DNA of 64,000 bases, taken from contig CAVWQS010000010.1 in NCBI GenBank assembly GCA_963757155.1, forward strand, positions 248,001 through 312,000. Direction: 5' to 3'. Made by a program: the position numbers and the translations under genes. Positions 26,691 through 35,494 of this stretch are shown here, one piece after another. Below the pieces are notes generated by a model. It was not told where the DNA came from. It saw only the letters and a program-made list of their open reading frames with translations, and searched no databases. Positions within the stretch are counted from its first letter, which is position 1. Each line of letters opens with the position of its first letter. The DNA is from DASXQK01 sp963757155 (GTDB taxonomy: Bacteria > Pseudomonadota > Alphaproteobacteria > Dongiales > Dongiaceae).

Positions 26691-26952
26691 GTCGCAAGAG
26701 GTTTTCGTCGAGTTGGCGGTGAGCGGTCTTGCATCAATGTATCCGGCCTCTGGTTGGAGCTCGTTGGGCTCCGGGCCATCATGGAAATCAGCGCGCCTGC
26801 GATCTCATTAGCGGACAGGCCTCAGCGGGCCATTTGGGTCACCAGTGTTCGCAAGCGCCGGGAAGACCGATCCTCCATCTCTTCTCATCCTCTCGCAGAC
26901 CTCGGCGGGTAATCCGGTTACGTCAGCGTGGGCTCCGTCTTGCGCTGAACGA
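26691..26952 (-). ncRNA. Candidate guide (bridge/seek) RNA region of the IS1111-group element
   Basis: About 260 bp between transposase stop and the element end contain no frame. In IS1111-group elements this downstream segment encodes the structured RNA that pairs with target and donor DNA. The same segment is kept at 58373-58640 in a remnant that has lost the transposase, with scattered changes (for example 26694-26716 versus 58376-58398). No exact RNA ends can be given. Confidence 0.4.
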
Positions 26953-28017
26953 TCAAGCAGGCAGGGTGGCCGCCGCAGCAACCTTGCCCGCCTCGAAGTT
27001 GCGGCCATGGGCGAGAACGCTCCATGCGATGCGCGCCAGCTTGTTGGCAAGCGCGATCGCCAGCACATTGCGGTGCAGCCGCCTCTTGGCCGCCTCGATC
27101 CAGGGTTTGAGCCCGTAGCGCTCCCAGTTCTTCGACCTGATCAGCACGACCCAGGCGGCCTGAACGAAGAGGACGCGCAGGTAGCGATTGCCGCGCTTCG
27201 ATATCTTGCCAAGGACCGTGCGGTCTCCCGTCGAGAACTGTTTGGGGACAAGACCCAGCCAGGCGGCGAAGTCGCGGCCCTTGGTGAACGTATCCCCGGC
27301 GCCGATCGCCGCCACCATCGCGCTGGAGATGATCGGCCCGATCCCCGGCACGCTCATCAGCCGCTCGCAACCGGCATCCTGGCGCGCAAGGGCGCCGATC
27401 TCGCCCGACAGACCTTCGATCCGCTCATCCAGCCGACGCCAGTCGCCGGCCAGATCCTCGATGAGGTGAACCATGCGCTCGGACAGTACCTCACAACCCG
27501 TCGCGAGAATGCCTGGCAACCCGGCACGCAAGAAGTGCCGCCCTTGCCGCACCGCGACCCCACGCTCCAAGAGGAAGGCGCGGATCTGATTGATGACACC
27601 GGTACGCTGGCTGACCAGACGCTCCCGCACCCGGTGCAGCGCCTGCAGGTCCAATTGATCGGCGGTCTTCGTGGCCACGAACCTCATCGTCGGGCGCTGG
27701 ACCGCCTCGGCAATCGCCTCCGCGTCGCGGAAGTCGTTCTTCTGCCCCTTCGAGTAGGCGCGGACGTACTTCGCCGGCATCAGCCGGGCATCGTGGCCAA
27801 GCAAGCTGAGCCGGCGGCTGAGATGATGGGCTCCGACACAGGCCTCCATGCCGATCAGGCAGGCTGGCATGTTGGCGAGCCGTGTCTCCACCTGGCCACG
27901 CGACCACTTCTGCCGCAGCGCGATGGCGCCACGCCCATCGAGGCCGACGACGTGAAACGAGTTCTTGCCGATATCGATACCGATCACGGCGATCACACTG
28001 TTATGCGTCTCAGACAT
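26953..28017 (-). CDS. IS110/IS1111-family transposase
   Basis: A 354-aa DEDD transposase starting MSETHNSVIAVIGIDIGKNSFHVVGLDGRG, where the first catalytic Asp lies in GIDIGKN. The RuvC-like N-terminal domain continues with CLIGMEACVGAHH and KNDFRDAEAIAEA. The C-terminal transposase_20 domain has LMSVPGIGPIISSAMVAAIG with a conserved helix-hairpin and the Ser-containing catalytic region following (DFAAWLGLVPKQFSTGDR). A longer frame to 28077 is ignored. The reading frame is intact, so the element may be active. Confidence 0.93.
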   Translation of the reverse strand: MSETHNSVIAVIGIDIGKNSFHVVGLDGRGAIALRQKWSRGQVETRLANMPACLIGMEACVGAHHLSRRLSLLGHDARLMPAKYVRAYSKGQKNDFRDAEAIAEAVQRPTMRFVATKTADQLDLQALHRVRERLVSQRTGVINQIRAFLLERGVAVRQGRHFLRAGLPGILATGCEVLSERMVHLIEDLAGDWRRLDERIEGLSGEIGALARQDAGCERLMSVPGIGPIISSAMVAAIGAGDTFTKGRDFAAWLGLVPKQFSTGDRTVLGKISKRGNRYLRVLFVQAAWVVLIRSKNWERYGLKPWIEAAKRRLHRNVLAIALANKLARIAWSVLAHGRNFEAGKVAAAATLPA

Positions 28018-28188
28018 GGCGTGCTCCTTTCGCTTGGTGCCTCCTGCCAGCCTACTGCTGGCAGTGGGCAGGAGCACGGCCGGACCATCCCATTAGCGGA
28101 CCTCGCGTTGGGCTGCTTGTCGATTGCTTGTTGCGCGCACATTCTGGCATGGCATTGTGGGTGTACTCAGGCTGGAACATGGTTTACA

Positions 28189-29044
28189 ATGTCCGACGAC
28201 GCATTTGATCGCGATGCTTGGCTAGCGCGAATCGGCCATCACGGTCCGCAAATTCCAACGCTAGAAACGCTTCAGGCCCTGATCTCCGCGCACTCGAGAG
28301 CGATTTCATATGAGAGCATCGATGTGCTTCTGGACCGGCCGCCAACATTGGATTTGGCGGCGCTTCAGGGAAAAATGATTGCTGGCGGGCGCGGCGGGTA
28401 CTGCTTCGAGCAAAATATGCTGTTTCGAGGTGGCCTCAGATCCCTTGGGTATAAGGTGACAAGTCTCCAGGCTCGAGTTGTCCGCGGATTGGAGATCGAT
28501 GCCCCGCGTCCAATGCTACACATGGTGCTTCGCGTCGATCTTTCGGAGGGTCCGTTTCTTGCTGACGTGGGCTTTGGCAACCTAGCACCGACAGGAGCGC
28601 TGAGGTTGTTAACTCACGTCGAGCAGGACACACCTCACGAGGTAATGCGCTTCATTGCGATGGGTGAGGAGTTGACCCTGCAGTCCAAGTTGGGAGACAG
28701 ATGGGAGCATATCTATCGCGTCGTTCCGCTCCCGCGTTTCGATGCCGAATACGAGATTTGCAATTGGTTCACCAGCACTCATCCGCAGAGCCCCTATCTC
28801 AACAATTTGATCGCGGCGCGGCCGGGCCCGAACAAGACCAGACTTACGCTATTCAACGCCCGGTTCAACGTGCGGCACGCCTCGGGGGAAGTGGAACGCT
28901 CGGATTATTCAAGGCGAAGCGGACTATCGCCGCGTACTTAGGGAAGAGTTCGGGATCATGCTGTCCGACGCGGACCTGAGGGCAGCTTTAGCGCATGTTG
29001 AGCGGAGGGGAACACGCGGACCACCGCATCCCTTCTTCGCCTAA
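28189..29044 (+). pseudogene. nat: Arylamine N-acetyltransferase, frameshifted near its C-terminus
   Basis: Starts MSDDAFDRDAWLARIGHHG and keeps the complete catalytic triad: C72 in GGYCFEQN, H111 in MLHMVLR and D126 in LADVGFG. The frame is intact to about 28910 (GEVERSD), then runs out of family sequence and stops at 28941. In the next frame the expected C-terminus follows (IQGEADYRRVLREEFGIML ... HPFFA) to TAA 29042-29044, so a single extra T in GATTATTCAA explains it. The enzyme transfers acetyl from acetyl-CoA to arylamines or hydrazines, a detoxification role. It lies 95 bp after the IS1111-type element. The lesion may be real or an assembly indel; only about 43 residues are affected. 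Confidence 0.85.
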
Positions 29045-29065
29045 GTCATTCGGATTGGGATTCAA

Positions 29066-29150
29066 GTCCGAATCTGGCACTTAGCGACGAACTTGCTCGA
29101 TCAGCGCGGGTCCGGTTCTGGGTTCTTAACGGACGTATGTTCGCCGGCCA
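29066..29150. repeat. Dispersed TGGCACTT repeat, copy a
   Basis: Contains AAGTCCGAATCTGGCACTTA followed by GCGACGAACTTGC and a GGTCCG stretch, the head of a repeat seen at about ten intergenic sites from 29 to 62 kb. Here it fills the gap between the acetyltransferase remnant and the cyclase-MarR gene. The rest of the gap (29150-29278) shows no gene. Confidence 0.6.
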
Positions 29151-29278
29151 GTTTCGCGGCACTTTGACTTTATCCCCCTGCAACCGCTGATTGGCCCGGC
29201 TTGCCCATCCGTGCTATTCTCAGATTCAGTAACTTCGTTCGTGGCCTGTACTCGCGTAGCAACCATCGGGGGTGCTGA

Positions 29279-30280
29279 ATGTCGGCCAGTTCGCCCGTCA
29301 GCGCCGTTCAGCGGCGCCTAGCGGCCATATTCAGCGCAGATGTGGCGGGCTATACGCGCCTGATGAACACGGATGAAGGCGGCACTCTCCGCCTTCTTAC
29401 TTCCCACCGCGAGGTCGCGGATCGCCTCATCGCAAATCACGGCGGTCGTGTTGCCAATACCGCCGGCGACAGCATCCTAGCCGAGTTTCCCAGTGTCGTG
29501 GATGCTCTTCAGTGCGCTCTCGGAATCCAGGAGAGAGTCGCGGCGGTGAATGACGAGGTGCCTGAGGAGCGCCGGGTCAGCTTTCGTATCGGCGTGCATG
29601 TCGGCGAAGCCATGGTCAGGAGCGGTGACTTGTTTGGCGATGCGGTGAACATCACCGCGCGGATACAGGGCTTAGCCAAGCCGGGATGGGTATGTCTGTC
29701 AGGTGCGGCCTATGAGTATGTCCGCACGACGCTGCCGTTGGATTTCGAGGACCTCGGCGCGCAGCACGTCAAGAATCTTGAGGCGCCAGTCCGCGCCTAC
29801 CTGGCGCGGCCCTCGGGTCACCCGCCATCGCGGGCCCTTCCACCGATCCATAGACGCGCGGAATCGCATCTCGCGCGACGGTTCCACGCACTTTGCCACG
29901 CAGCGCTTACGGGAATAACAGGTCCTGAGGATCTTGAGCCCATCGAGTATGCCGCAATCGCATCTATCCATGATGCTCCTGGGATCGATCTGACCCGTTT
30001 GGGCGAGCGAATGGGGATCGATCTCGCAACGGCCATGCAAATCGTCAAGCGCCTCGAGCATCTGGGGTTTGTCGAGTGGTCGGGCAACGAACGCTCTCGG
30101 CGGCTTGATGCCACGCCGGCGGGAGTCGAAATCCTTCTGCGCCTGCGTCCCGCTATTCGCGCTGCCCACGATGACATCATGGCGCCGCTTTCGGACCGAG
30201 AGCGCGAGTTGCTCATTAGTCTTCTGCTGCGGGTCATCAAAGCTAGAGATGCCAAGGTCAGCGATGCCGCGACGGAATAG
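29279..30280 (+). CDS. Class III adenylate/guanylate cyclase fused to a MarR-type winged helix
   Basis: A 333-aa protein. Residues about 10-175 are a cyclase catalytic domain: RRLAAIFSADVAGYTRLM (metal Asp), NTAGDSILAEFPSVVDAL (second metal Asp), GDLFGDAVNITARIQGLA and CLSGAAYEYV. Residues about 195-320 are MarR-like: RRFHALCHAALTGI, IASIHDAPGIDLTRLGERMGIDLATAMQIVKRLEHLGFVEW (recognition helix) and a wing (GNERSRRLDATPAG). Class III cyclases in these bacteria normally carry TPR or other sensors, so a DNA-binding C-terminus is unusual. It suggests either ligand-controlled cAMP synthesis or a DNA-bound cyclase. It stands alone between repeats. Confidence 0.85.
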   Translation: MSASSPVSAVQRRLAAIFSADVAGYTRLMNTDEGGTLRLLTSHREVADRLIANHGGRVANTAGDSILAEFPSVVDALQCALGIQERVAAVNDEVPEERRVSFRIGVHVGEAMVRSGDLFGDAVNITARIQGLAKPGWVCLSGAAYEYVRTTLPLDFEDLGAQHVKNLEAPVRAYLARPSGHPPSRALPPIHRRAESHLARRFHALCHAALTGITGPEDLEPIEYAAIASIHDAPGIDLTRLGERMGIDLATAMQIVKRLEHLGFVEWSGNERSRRLDATPAGVEILLRLRPAIRAAHDDIMAPLSDRERELLISLLLRVIKARDAKVSDAATE

Positions 30281-30390
30281 TGCGGACTGAAGGATCGGCC
30301 ATTCCCGCGCTCAGAAATGCAGTTAACACCCTTCCTCGTGCACGGTTGACCGAAAAGCGGCTCACACTTTGTCGTTCCTGGTAGCGAACC

Positions 30391-31305
30391 CTAAGTCGAG
30401 GTTCGCTTGAGCACCAGGTAGTGCTTAGCTGCGGCGAGAAGTAGTGCTGTCGTATGTCTTACCCAAGCGATACGAAGCTTTTTCCAGCCCTGCCACCCTT
30501 CTGGCAGGCGCTTCTCCAGAAACATCCCGCGCAGGTCCTCTAGCGACACCGCTGGTTCGCCGTCGATCTCGCGACCGTCCGGCTTTCTCCCCAGAAAAGC
30601 AAAAAGCAAACCGAACTCCCCGGCAGATCCAACGAGATTGTTTTCGCCGAGCAACTTCGTCAGTTTCGTTTCCAAGTCTCCGTGACCTGCGTCGGCATTA
30701 TTCGAGCCGAAAAGCTTAGCGAAGGCGGGCAGCACCGCGGCGCCAATAGCTTCCCCGGCGTCTCGCGCCAGCAAGGTTGCCACGTTTCGGTCAAACACCT
30801 TCGACCCACTATCCCTAGTCAAGTTCTCGGCAATCAATTCTCCTACGTCCGACCGCTTGATGAAGCCATCTTTCGCTCGCGACGCCAGCCTTTCGAAGTC
30901 CGAGTTGCTCAGCCGTCCGAAGTCGAGGACCTTGGGGTCGCCTTGAAGAATTCCGCTGTGACCTGGGTGGGAGCCTTGGGATCCGGGTAGTTCCAGCGAG
31001 AACAAGCCGGGTGGTGTACGCTTGTCGAGTTTGCCGGAGTCCCCTCGCATGAATGCGTGATTCCCTGAAGCGAACACGACGAGAATATCGCCGAGGTCCC
31101 CGCCGCCCGTATTGCCCAGCTTCCTTACGTCTTCGATGCTTGCCAGCGGATTGGTCGCTTCGCCCCTAACATCGAGAAACTTTTGGGCAACTGCACTTCC
31201 TAGGAAAGGACAAGTGACCTTCCTTTCAACAATTTCACGCTTCGTTTCTTCGCTTAACGAAAGTCCAGCACCATGATTGTCCGATGAACTCGTCGGGGTG
31301 CCCAT
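30391..31305 (-). CDS. Uncharacterised protein, 304 aa
   Basis: The start at 31305 has a GGGAGA site 7 bp upstream (MGTPTSSSDNHGAG). No signal peptide or membrane helix. Notable segments are KVTCPFLGSAVAQKFL near residue 35, GDLGDILVVFASGNHAFM, PPGLFSLELPGSQGSHPGHSG, and FGRLSNSDFERLASRAKDGFIKRSDVGELIAENL. The CPF motif followed by a Ser/Asp helix is faintly like heme-thiolate (chloroperoxidase-type) proteins, but the expected downstream motifs are not convincing, so no function is assigned. It is a well-formed gene with normal composition. Confidence 0.65.
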   Translation of the reverse strand: MGTPTSSSDNHGAGLSLSEETKREIVERKVTCPFLGSAVAQKFLDVRGEATNPLASIEDVRKLGNTGGGDLGDILVVFASGNHAFMRGDSGKLDKRTPPGLFSLELPGSQGSHPGHSGILQGDPKVLDFGRLSNSDFERLASRAKDGFIKRSDVGELIAENLTRDSGSKVFDRNVATLLARDAGEAIGAAVLPAFAKLFGSNNADAGHGDLETKLTKLLGENNLVGSAGEFGLLFAFLGRKPDGREIDGEPAVSLEDLRGMFLEKRLPEGWQGWKKLRIAWVRHTTALLLAAAKHYLVLKRTST

Positions 31306-31500
31306 AGTGGTTCTCCCGCTTGCGTGTCCGCTCTTTGCGGTCGAGTTATCGTATAGCAATCAGCAGGCAAGCGCCTTGCCGATGATTGTCGGTCCACCCT
31401 CTATGGAAACGGGGGACTTCGAGCGAGTGGACTGTCGCTTTCATTTGATATCATGGAGGCCAGAGCGGGATTGTGCTTTGACTTTCTGATACTGACTCGT

Positions 31501-31600
31501 AAGTCCGATTCTGGCACTTCTGAGACCAACGGACCCAGCTAGTTTGGGTCTCCTATCGGGGTGAAAGCGGACGCCGCCCCGTCGGCCGACCACGGTCAAA
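31501..31600. repeat. Dispersed TGGCACTT repeat, copy b
   Basis: AAGTCCGATTCTGGCACTTC followed by TGAGACCAACGG and then GGGTGAAAGCGGACGCCGCC, matching the head and middle of the repeat at 38105 and 58253. It fills much of the 480-bp space between the two minus-strand genes; apparent frames here are not credible. Confidence 0.65.
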
Positions 31601-31788
31601 ACATCCGTAGCGCATTTGCGAACATATCGCCTCTCCGAGCGCGCCCCTTCGGTGAGCCGGATGACGAGCTTCCCAAAGTTGCGGCCGGTCAAGAGGGCGT
31701 ATTGTTGCAACGCGCTGACCAATCGGCATAGAAAGCAAGGGTCAACGGCCGCAGCCCGAACGCTGCTCGCCGAGCCATTTGATTAGGC

Positions 31789-32715
31789 TTACGTCGTCAC
31801 CGACAAGAACCGCTCGTTCAACTTCCTGTCATAATAGAAAATCGCGCGTCCCAGTTCCGCCTCGGTCCATTCCAGCACCGGGTTGTCCGGATAATACTGA
31901 TACCCACCCGAGAACACCTCGTTGCGGTTTCCCGATGGATCGAAGAAATAGATCGTGTAGCCGCGGGTGATCCCGTGCCGCGTCGGGCCGATGTCCAGCG
32001 GCACCTTGTGGCGCGCGATGATGTCGGCGGCGTTGCCTATATCGTTCCAGCTCTCCAGGCAGAAGCTCGCGTGATGGAATCGGCCTTTCTCCGGATTCCG
32101 GATGAAGGCGATATCGTGCGGCTTGTTGCTGCAACTGAGGAACGTGCCGATGATCGTTTTCCCGTCACCGGCGATGATCCGCTCGGTCAGATGAAAGCCA
32201 AGCACCTCGGTAAACAGCACCAAGTTGGTGTCGAGGTCGTCGCCGTACAACAAACAGTGATCGAACCGGGTCGGCCTCATACCCTTGATGGTTTCTGGCT
32301 TCACCTCGGGGTTGACGGTGCCGAGGCCATTGCCGATCTGTTGCTTGTCCGCGAAGAGCTCCAGCGTGTGGCCGGTGGGGCAGGTGAAGCGCAGACGGCG
32401 GCCGGTGGCGGGCATTTCGCCCGCCGGCATTTCCTCGACCGCTAGGCCAAAGCGGCGCACCCGTTCCCCGAGATCGGTCAGCGCGGCGTCATTCGCGACC
32501 TTGAAGCCAACGAAATCCATCCCCGGCGTGTCGGCCTCACGCAGGATCACACTGTGATGGTCGAACTCGTCCCATGCCTTGAAATAGACCCGTCCATCCG
32601 CACCACGCAGCACCTCTTCAAGGCCGATCACCTCCGCGTAATGTCTGACCGCCCCCCCGAGGTCCGTTACCCTGATCTGGATATGTCCTGGGCGTAGCAC
32701 GCCGGTGAATGACAT
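31789..32715 (-). CDS. Catechol 2,3-dioxygenase-type extradiol dioxygenase
   Basis: A 308-aa two-domain VOC-fold enzyme starting MSFTGVLRPGHIQIRVTDLGG with GGGAGG 7 bp upstream. The Fe(II) ligands are in the right places: H153 (RFDHCLLY), H214 or H215 (RFHHASFCLES) and E266 (NRNEVFSGG), nearly identical numbering to XylE-type enzymes. YYPDNPVLEW near the end is also family-typical. It cleaves catechols next to the hydroxyls. No semialdehyde dehydrogenase, hydrolase or ferredoxin lies beside it, so it is isolated from a pathway. The gene is intact and probably horizontally acquired with the island. Confidence 0.93.
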   Translation of the reverse strand: MSFTGVLRPGHIQIRVTDLGGAVRHYAEVIGLEEVLRGADGRVYFKAWDEFDHHSVILREADTPGMDFVGFKVANDAALTDLGERVRRFGLAVEEMPAGEMPATGRRLRFTCPTGHTLELFADKQQIGNGLGTVNPEVKPETIKGMRPTRFDHCLLYGDDLDTNLVLFTEVLGFHLTERIIAGDGKTIIGTFLSCSNKPHDIAFIRNPEKGRFHHASFCLESWNDIGNAADIIARHKVPLDIGPTRHGITRGYTIYFFDPSGNRNEVFSGGYQYYPDNPVLEWTEAELGRAIFYYDRKLNERFLSVTT

Positions 32716-32941
32716 GATGTTCCTCCCATTCCGCTTCTGTTACGCATCCGTCAGGACGGTGTCGTAGCAGGCCGCCGATCGCGTTGGAGATCACGAGGAC
32801 CCCGCGCCTTCAATATACTAGAATCCCTGGTGGGTCACTCAAGCTGACCTACTACCGAATTCCTACATTCATCATAACTCGGCCAGCATTTTGCTGACAC
32901 AATCCGTCGTTACGCAGCGAGGCACAAACCCAATCGGAATG

Positions 32942-33066
32942 TCCGAGTCTGGCACTTAGCGTCGGTTCGCTGCGATGCGGAACTTCGTCCGCATTCGGCG
33001 TCACAGCGGACATGGCTGGACTTGCCGCTGGGTCGCGCCGGTAGCGAATGACCCTGACCGGAAGTG
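32942..33066. repeat. Dispersed TGGCACTT repeat, copy c (long form)
   Basis: The 117 bases from 32950 to 33066 match 57091-57207 almost base for base (TGGCACTTAGCGTCGGTTCG at both starts). It lies directly upstream of the cyclase-TPR gene, so it may carry that gene's promoter or leader; at 57091 the same sequence has no cyclase behind it. Confidence 0.85.
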
Positions 33067-33139
33067 CGGCCGGATAAACTCCCCGACCCCGCGCTCATAC
33101 ACTCTGCCGTACTACACCCTAGCCAAGTACACGCCCGTG

Positions 33140-34864
33140 ATGGCCGAAGAACGCGCCCAACGTCGCCTCGCCGCGATCCTCGCCGCCGATGTGGCCGGCT
33201 ATAGCCGGTTGATGGGCGCTGACGAGGAAGGCACGCTCGCTCAGTTGAAGGCGCATCGGAGCGATCTCGTCGACCCGAAGATCAGGGATCATCAGGGACG
33301 GATCGTAAAGACCACCGGCGATGGCATGCTGGTAGAGTTCGCGAGCGTGGTCAATGCCCTGCGCTCCGCCATCGACATTCAGCTCGGTATGGCCGACCGC
33401 AATGCCGATGTACGGCTGGAGAAGCAAATCGAATTCCGCATTGGCATAAATGTTGGTGACGTCATTATCGATGGTGGCGATATCTATGGGGATGGCGTGA
33501 ACGTGGCAGCACGCCTGGAAGCACTTGCAGAGCCAGGTGGCGTCTGCGTGTCCGGCCGCGTTCAAGAGGATACGCGAGGCAAGGTCGACGCGAGTTTCGA
33601 GGACGCAGGCGAACAGCAATTGAAAAACATTGCCCAGCCTGTACGAGTCTACCGGCTACGGCTCAGCGGTGAAGCAACAATCGCGCGGCCGATGTTGATG
33701 CTCCCGGACAAGCCATCGCTCGCCGTCCTGCCCTTTCAGAATCTCAGCGGCAACACCGACCTCGGCCATCTCTGCGACGGCATCACCGAAGACGTTATCA
33801 CCGGGCTCGGACGCTTTCGAAGCTTGTTTGTGATCGATCGTCATTCCTCAGCGGTCGCCTCGCAGCAGCCCTTCGACATTGCCGAGATCGGGCGGCGGCT
33901 CGGCGTTGCCTACCTAGTGCAGGGCAGCCTGCAACGGTTCGGCGAGAACGTGCGCATCACCGTACGGCTTGTTGACGCCAGCAGTCGGACACAGCATTGG
34001 GGGGAGGCCTATGACAGCGCTCTGTCCGACATCCTCGCCATTCCGGACAAGGTCACGGGAGCGATCGTCTCGACACTGCACGGTCGAGTCGAAAGTTCTC
34101 TGCTAGAGCAGAGCCGGCACAAACCGGCGCTGGCGGCGTACGAGTGCGTCCTGCGCGGCCTCAAGCATTTGCGCGGCTATGGCCCCGACGACAACAGGCG
34201 CGCCGTCGAACTGTTTCAGCAGGCGATGGATCTCGACTCGGACTATGCCCTCGCACGCGCCTATCGCGCTTTCGCTGACGTAGTCTTGCACGGATATGGT
34301 AATGCGCCCGACGCCGTTTTGACGCAAGCACTCTCGCTAGCCCAGACTGCCATCGACCTCGATGCCGGCGACGGCCGCTGTCAGTGGATCCTTGGTGCCA
34401 TACATCTCTATCGTGGTGATTGGCGCAATGCCGATCAGCACAACCAGCGGGCAATCGCCCTCAATCCCAATGATGCCAACGCCATTTGCAGCTCTGGCCG
34501 GATGCTCGCCCGTCGAGGACAGGTACAGGAAGGCATCGACCGAATTCGCGAGGCCATGCGTCTCAACCCCTACCATCCCGAGTATTACTGGCATAATCTC
34601 GGGTTTGTGCTGCATATGGCGCGGAAATACGCCGACTCCGCCGAGGCTTATGGCCGCATGACGCGGCCGGGATATTGGGTGTTGTGCCGCCTCGCCGGCT
34701 GTTATGCACAGTTGGGCCGGATGAACGAGGCAGCTGAGGCGGCGGCCGATGCGCTCCGACTTCGACCAGATTTCTCGCTTGCGAAGGTGCGGCTACGCGA
34801 GGTGGACACTGCCGAGGCCGAACATATCAAAGATGGGATGCGCAGGGCGGGGCTGCCGGAGTGA
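33140..34864 (+). CDS. Class III adenylate cyclase with FlgO/TolB-like and TPR domains
   Basis: A 574-aa protein starting MAEERAQRRLAAILAADVAGYSR. Residues about 8-175 are the cyclase catalytic domain (metal Asp in AADVAGYS, KTTGDGMLVEFASVVNAL, GDIYGDGVNVAARLEALAEP). Residues about 195-315 are the conserved linker domain (KPSLAVLPFQNLSG, GITEDVITGLGRFRSLFVID, YLVQGSLQRFGENVRITVRL). Residues about 330-555 are TPR-like repeats (AVELFQQAMDLDSDYALARAY, NQRAIALNPNDANAI). It makes cAMP; the TPR part probably senses a partner. This architecture is expanded in rhizobia and relatives. Three other cyclase copies or remnants lie in the island. The start at 33140 is the family start. Confidence 0.93.
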   Translation: MAEERAQRRLAAILAADVAGYSRLMGADEEGTLAQLKAHRSDLVDPKIRDHQGRIVKTTGDGMLVEFASVVNALRSAIDIQLGMADRNADVRLEKQIEFRIGINVGDVIIDGGDIYGDGVNVAARLEALAEPGGVCVSGRVQEDTRGKVDASFEDAGEQQLKNIAQPVRVYRLRLSGEATIARPMLMLPDKPSLAVLPFQNLSGNTDLGHLCDGITEDVITGLGRFRSLFVIDRHSSAVASQQPFDIAEIGRRLGVAYLVQGSLQRFGENVRITVRLVDASSRTQHWGEAYDSALSDILAIPDKVTGAIVSTLHGRVESSLLEQSRHKPALAAYECVLRGLKHLRGYGPDDNRRAVELFQQAMDLDSDYALARAYRAFADVVLHGYGNAPDAVLTQALSLAQTAIDLDAGDGRCQWILGAIHLYRGDWRNADQHNQRAIALNPNDANAICSSGRMLARRGQVQEGIDRIREAMRLNPYHPEYYWHNLGFVLHMARKYADSAEAYGRMTRPGYWVLCRLAGCYAQLGRMNEAAEAAADALRLRPDFSLAKVRLREVDTAEAEHIKDGMRRAGLPE

Positions 34865-34890
34865 CAGTCTGCGTTTTCAGCATCAGGCGA

Positions 34891-34950
34891 TGTCCGAAAA
34901 TGGCACTTCTGCGACATTGCAGGCCGGTTTCCATATGTCTGGTTTAGGCC
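34891..34950. repeat. Dispersed TGGCACTT repeat, copy d, interrupted by IS30 remnant
   Basis: TGGCACTTCTGCGACATTGC followed by AGGCCGGTTTCCATATG and TCTGGTTTAGGCC, after which the IS30 end begins. The same stretch precedes the intact IS30 at 60723-60774, so both insertions are at the same position of the repeat. Confidence 0.8.
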
Positions 34951-35464
34951 TGTGAGTTCAACCGGTCAGTGCAACGCCTCTCGTAGTTTATCGGCTGGCG
35001 TTTCGAAGCCCAAGGTCTTTCGCGGACGTTGATTGAGCCGCAGGGCGATGCTGTTGAGGTAGCTCTGGGAGATACGCGAGAAGTTGGTTCCTCTCGGGAA
35101 GTACTGACGCAGCAAGCCGTTGGTGTTCTCGTTTGAGCCGCGCTGCCAGGGGCTGCGAGGATCACAGAAGTAGACCTGCACGTTTGTGGCAAACGTGAAG
35201 CGTTTGTGGGCATGCATCTCCTTGCCTTGATCCCAGGTTAGCGAGTGTCGCAGCTCCTCGGGCAGCTTGCGGATGTGCTTGGCAAGTGCAGCAACAACAG
35301 TCGTTGTGTCCCTGCGGGGAATCTTGACGAGCATCGTGAAGCGGGTGTTGCGCTCGACGAGGGTGGCGATGTGCGTGTCGTTCGCTCCGGTAAGAAGGTC
35401 TCCTTCCCAATGGCCCGGCACGGCGCGATCCTCAACCTCGGGGGGCCGCTCGCGAATGGAGACC
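34951..35464 (-). mobile_element. Truncated IS30-family element (3' part only)
   Basis: This matches 61485-62000 of the intact element almost perfectly; the encoded 151 C-terminal residues (MPGHWEGDLLTGAND ... LREALH, 34966-35421) are identical to it. One terminal repeat is present (GAGTTCAACCGGTCAGTGCAACG at about 34956). The 5' two thirds, including the helix-turn-helix and the other end, are gone; homology stops abruptly at 35464. The high identity means the truncation is recent. Confidence 0.92.
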
Positions 35465-35494
35465 TATCGAGCACTGCGTGACCCGCCTCTCGTT

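Larger units (their letters stand above)
26671..28094 (-). mobile_element. IS110-family element, IS1111 group
   Basis: The element carries one transposase gene (26953-28017, minus) and a long non-coding segment downstream of it. Subterminal inverted repeats are ATGGTCCGGCCGTGC at 26676-26690 and its exact complement at 28076-28090; such repeats mark the IS1111 group. Left flank TTGACCCA and right flank TAGCGGAC join to the sequence TTTGACCCATAGCGGAC found uninterrupted at 62041-62057, so that sequence is the target. No direct target duplication is evident, as expected for the family. Outer ends are approximate to a few bases. Confidence 0.88.

Noticed and set aside
26845..28188. Extended upstream frame in phase with the N-acetyltransferase
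   Set aside because: It is the antisense of the IS1111-type transposase; the real start is ATG 28189.
31441..31722. A 93-codon minus-strand frame
   Set aside because: It overlaps a dispersed repeat copy and has no ribosome site or protein-like features.
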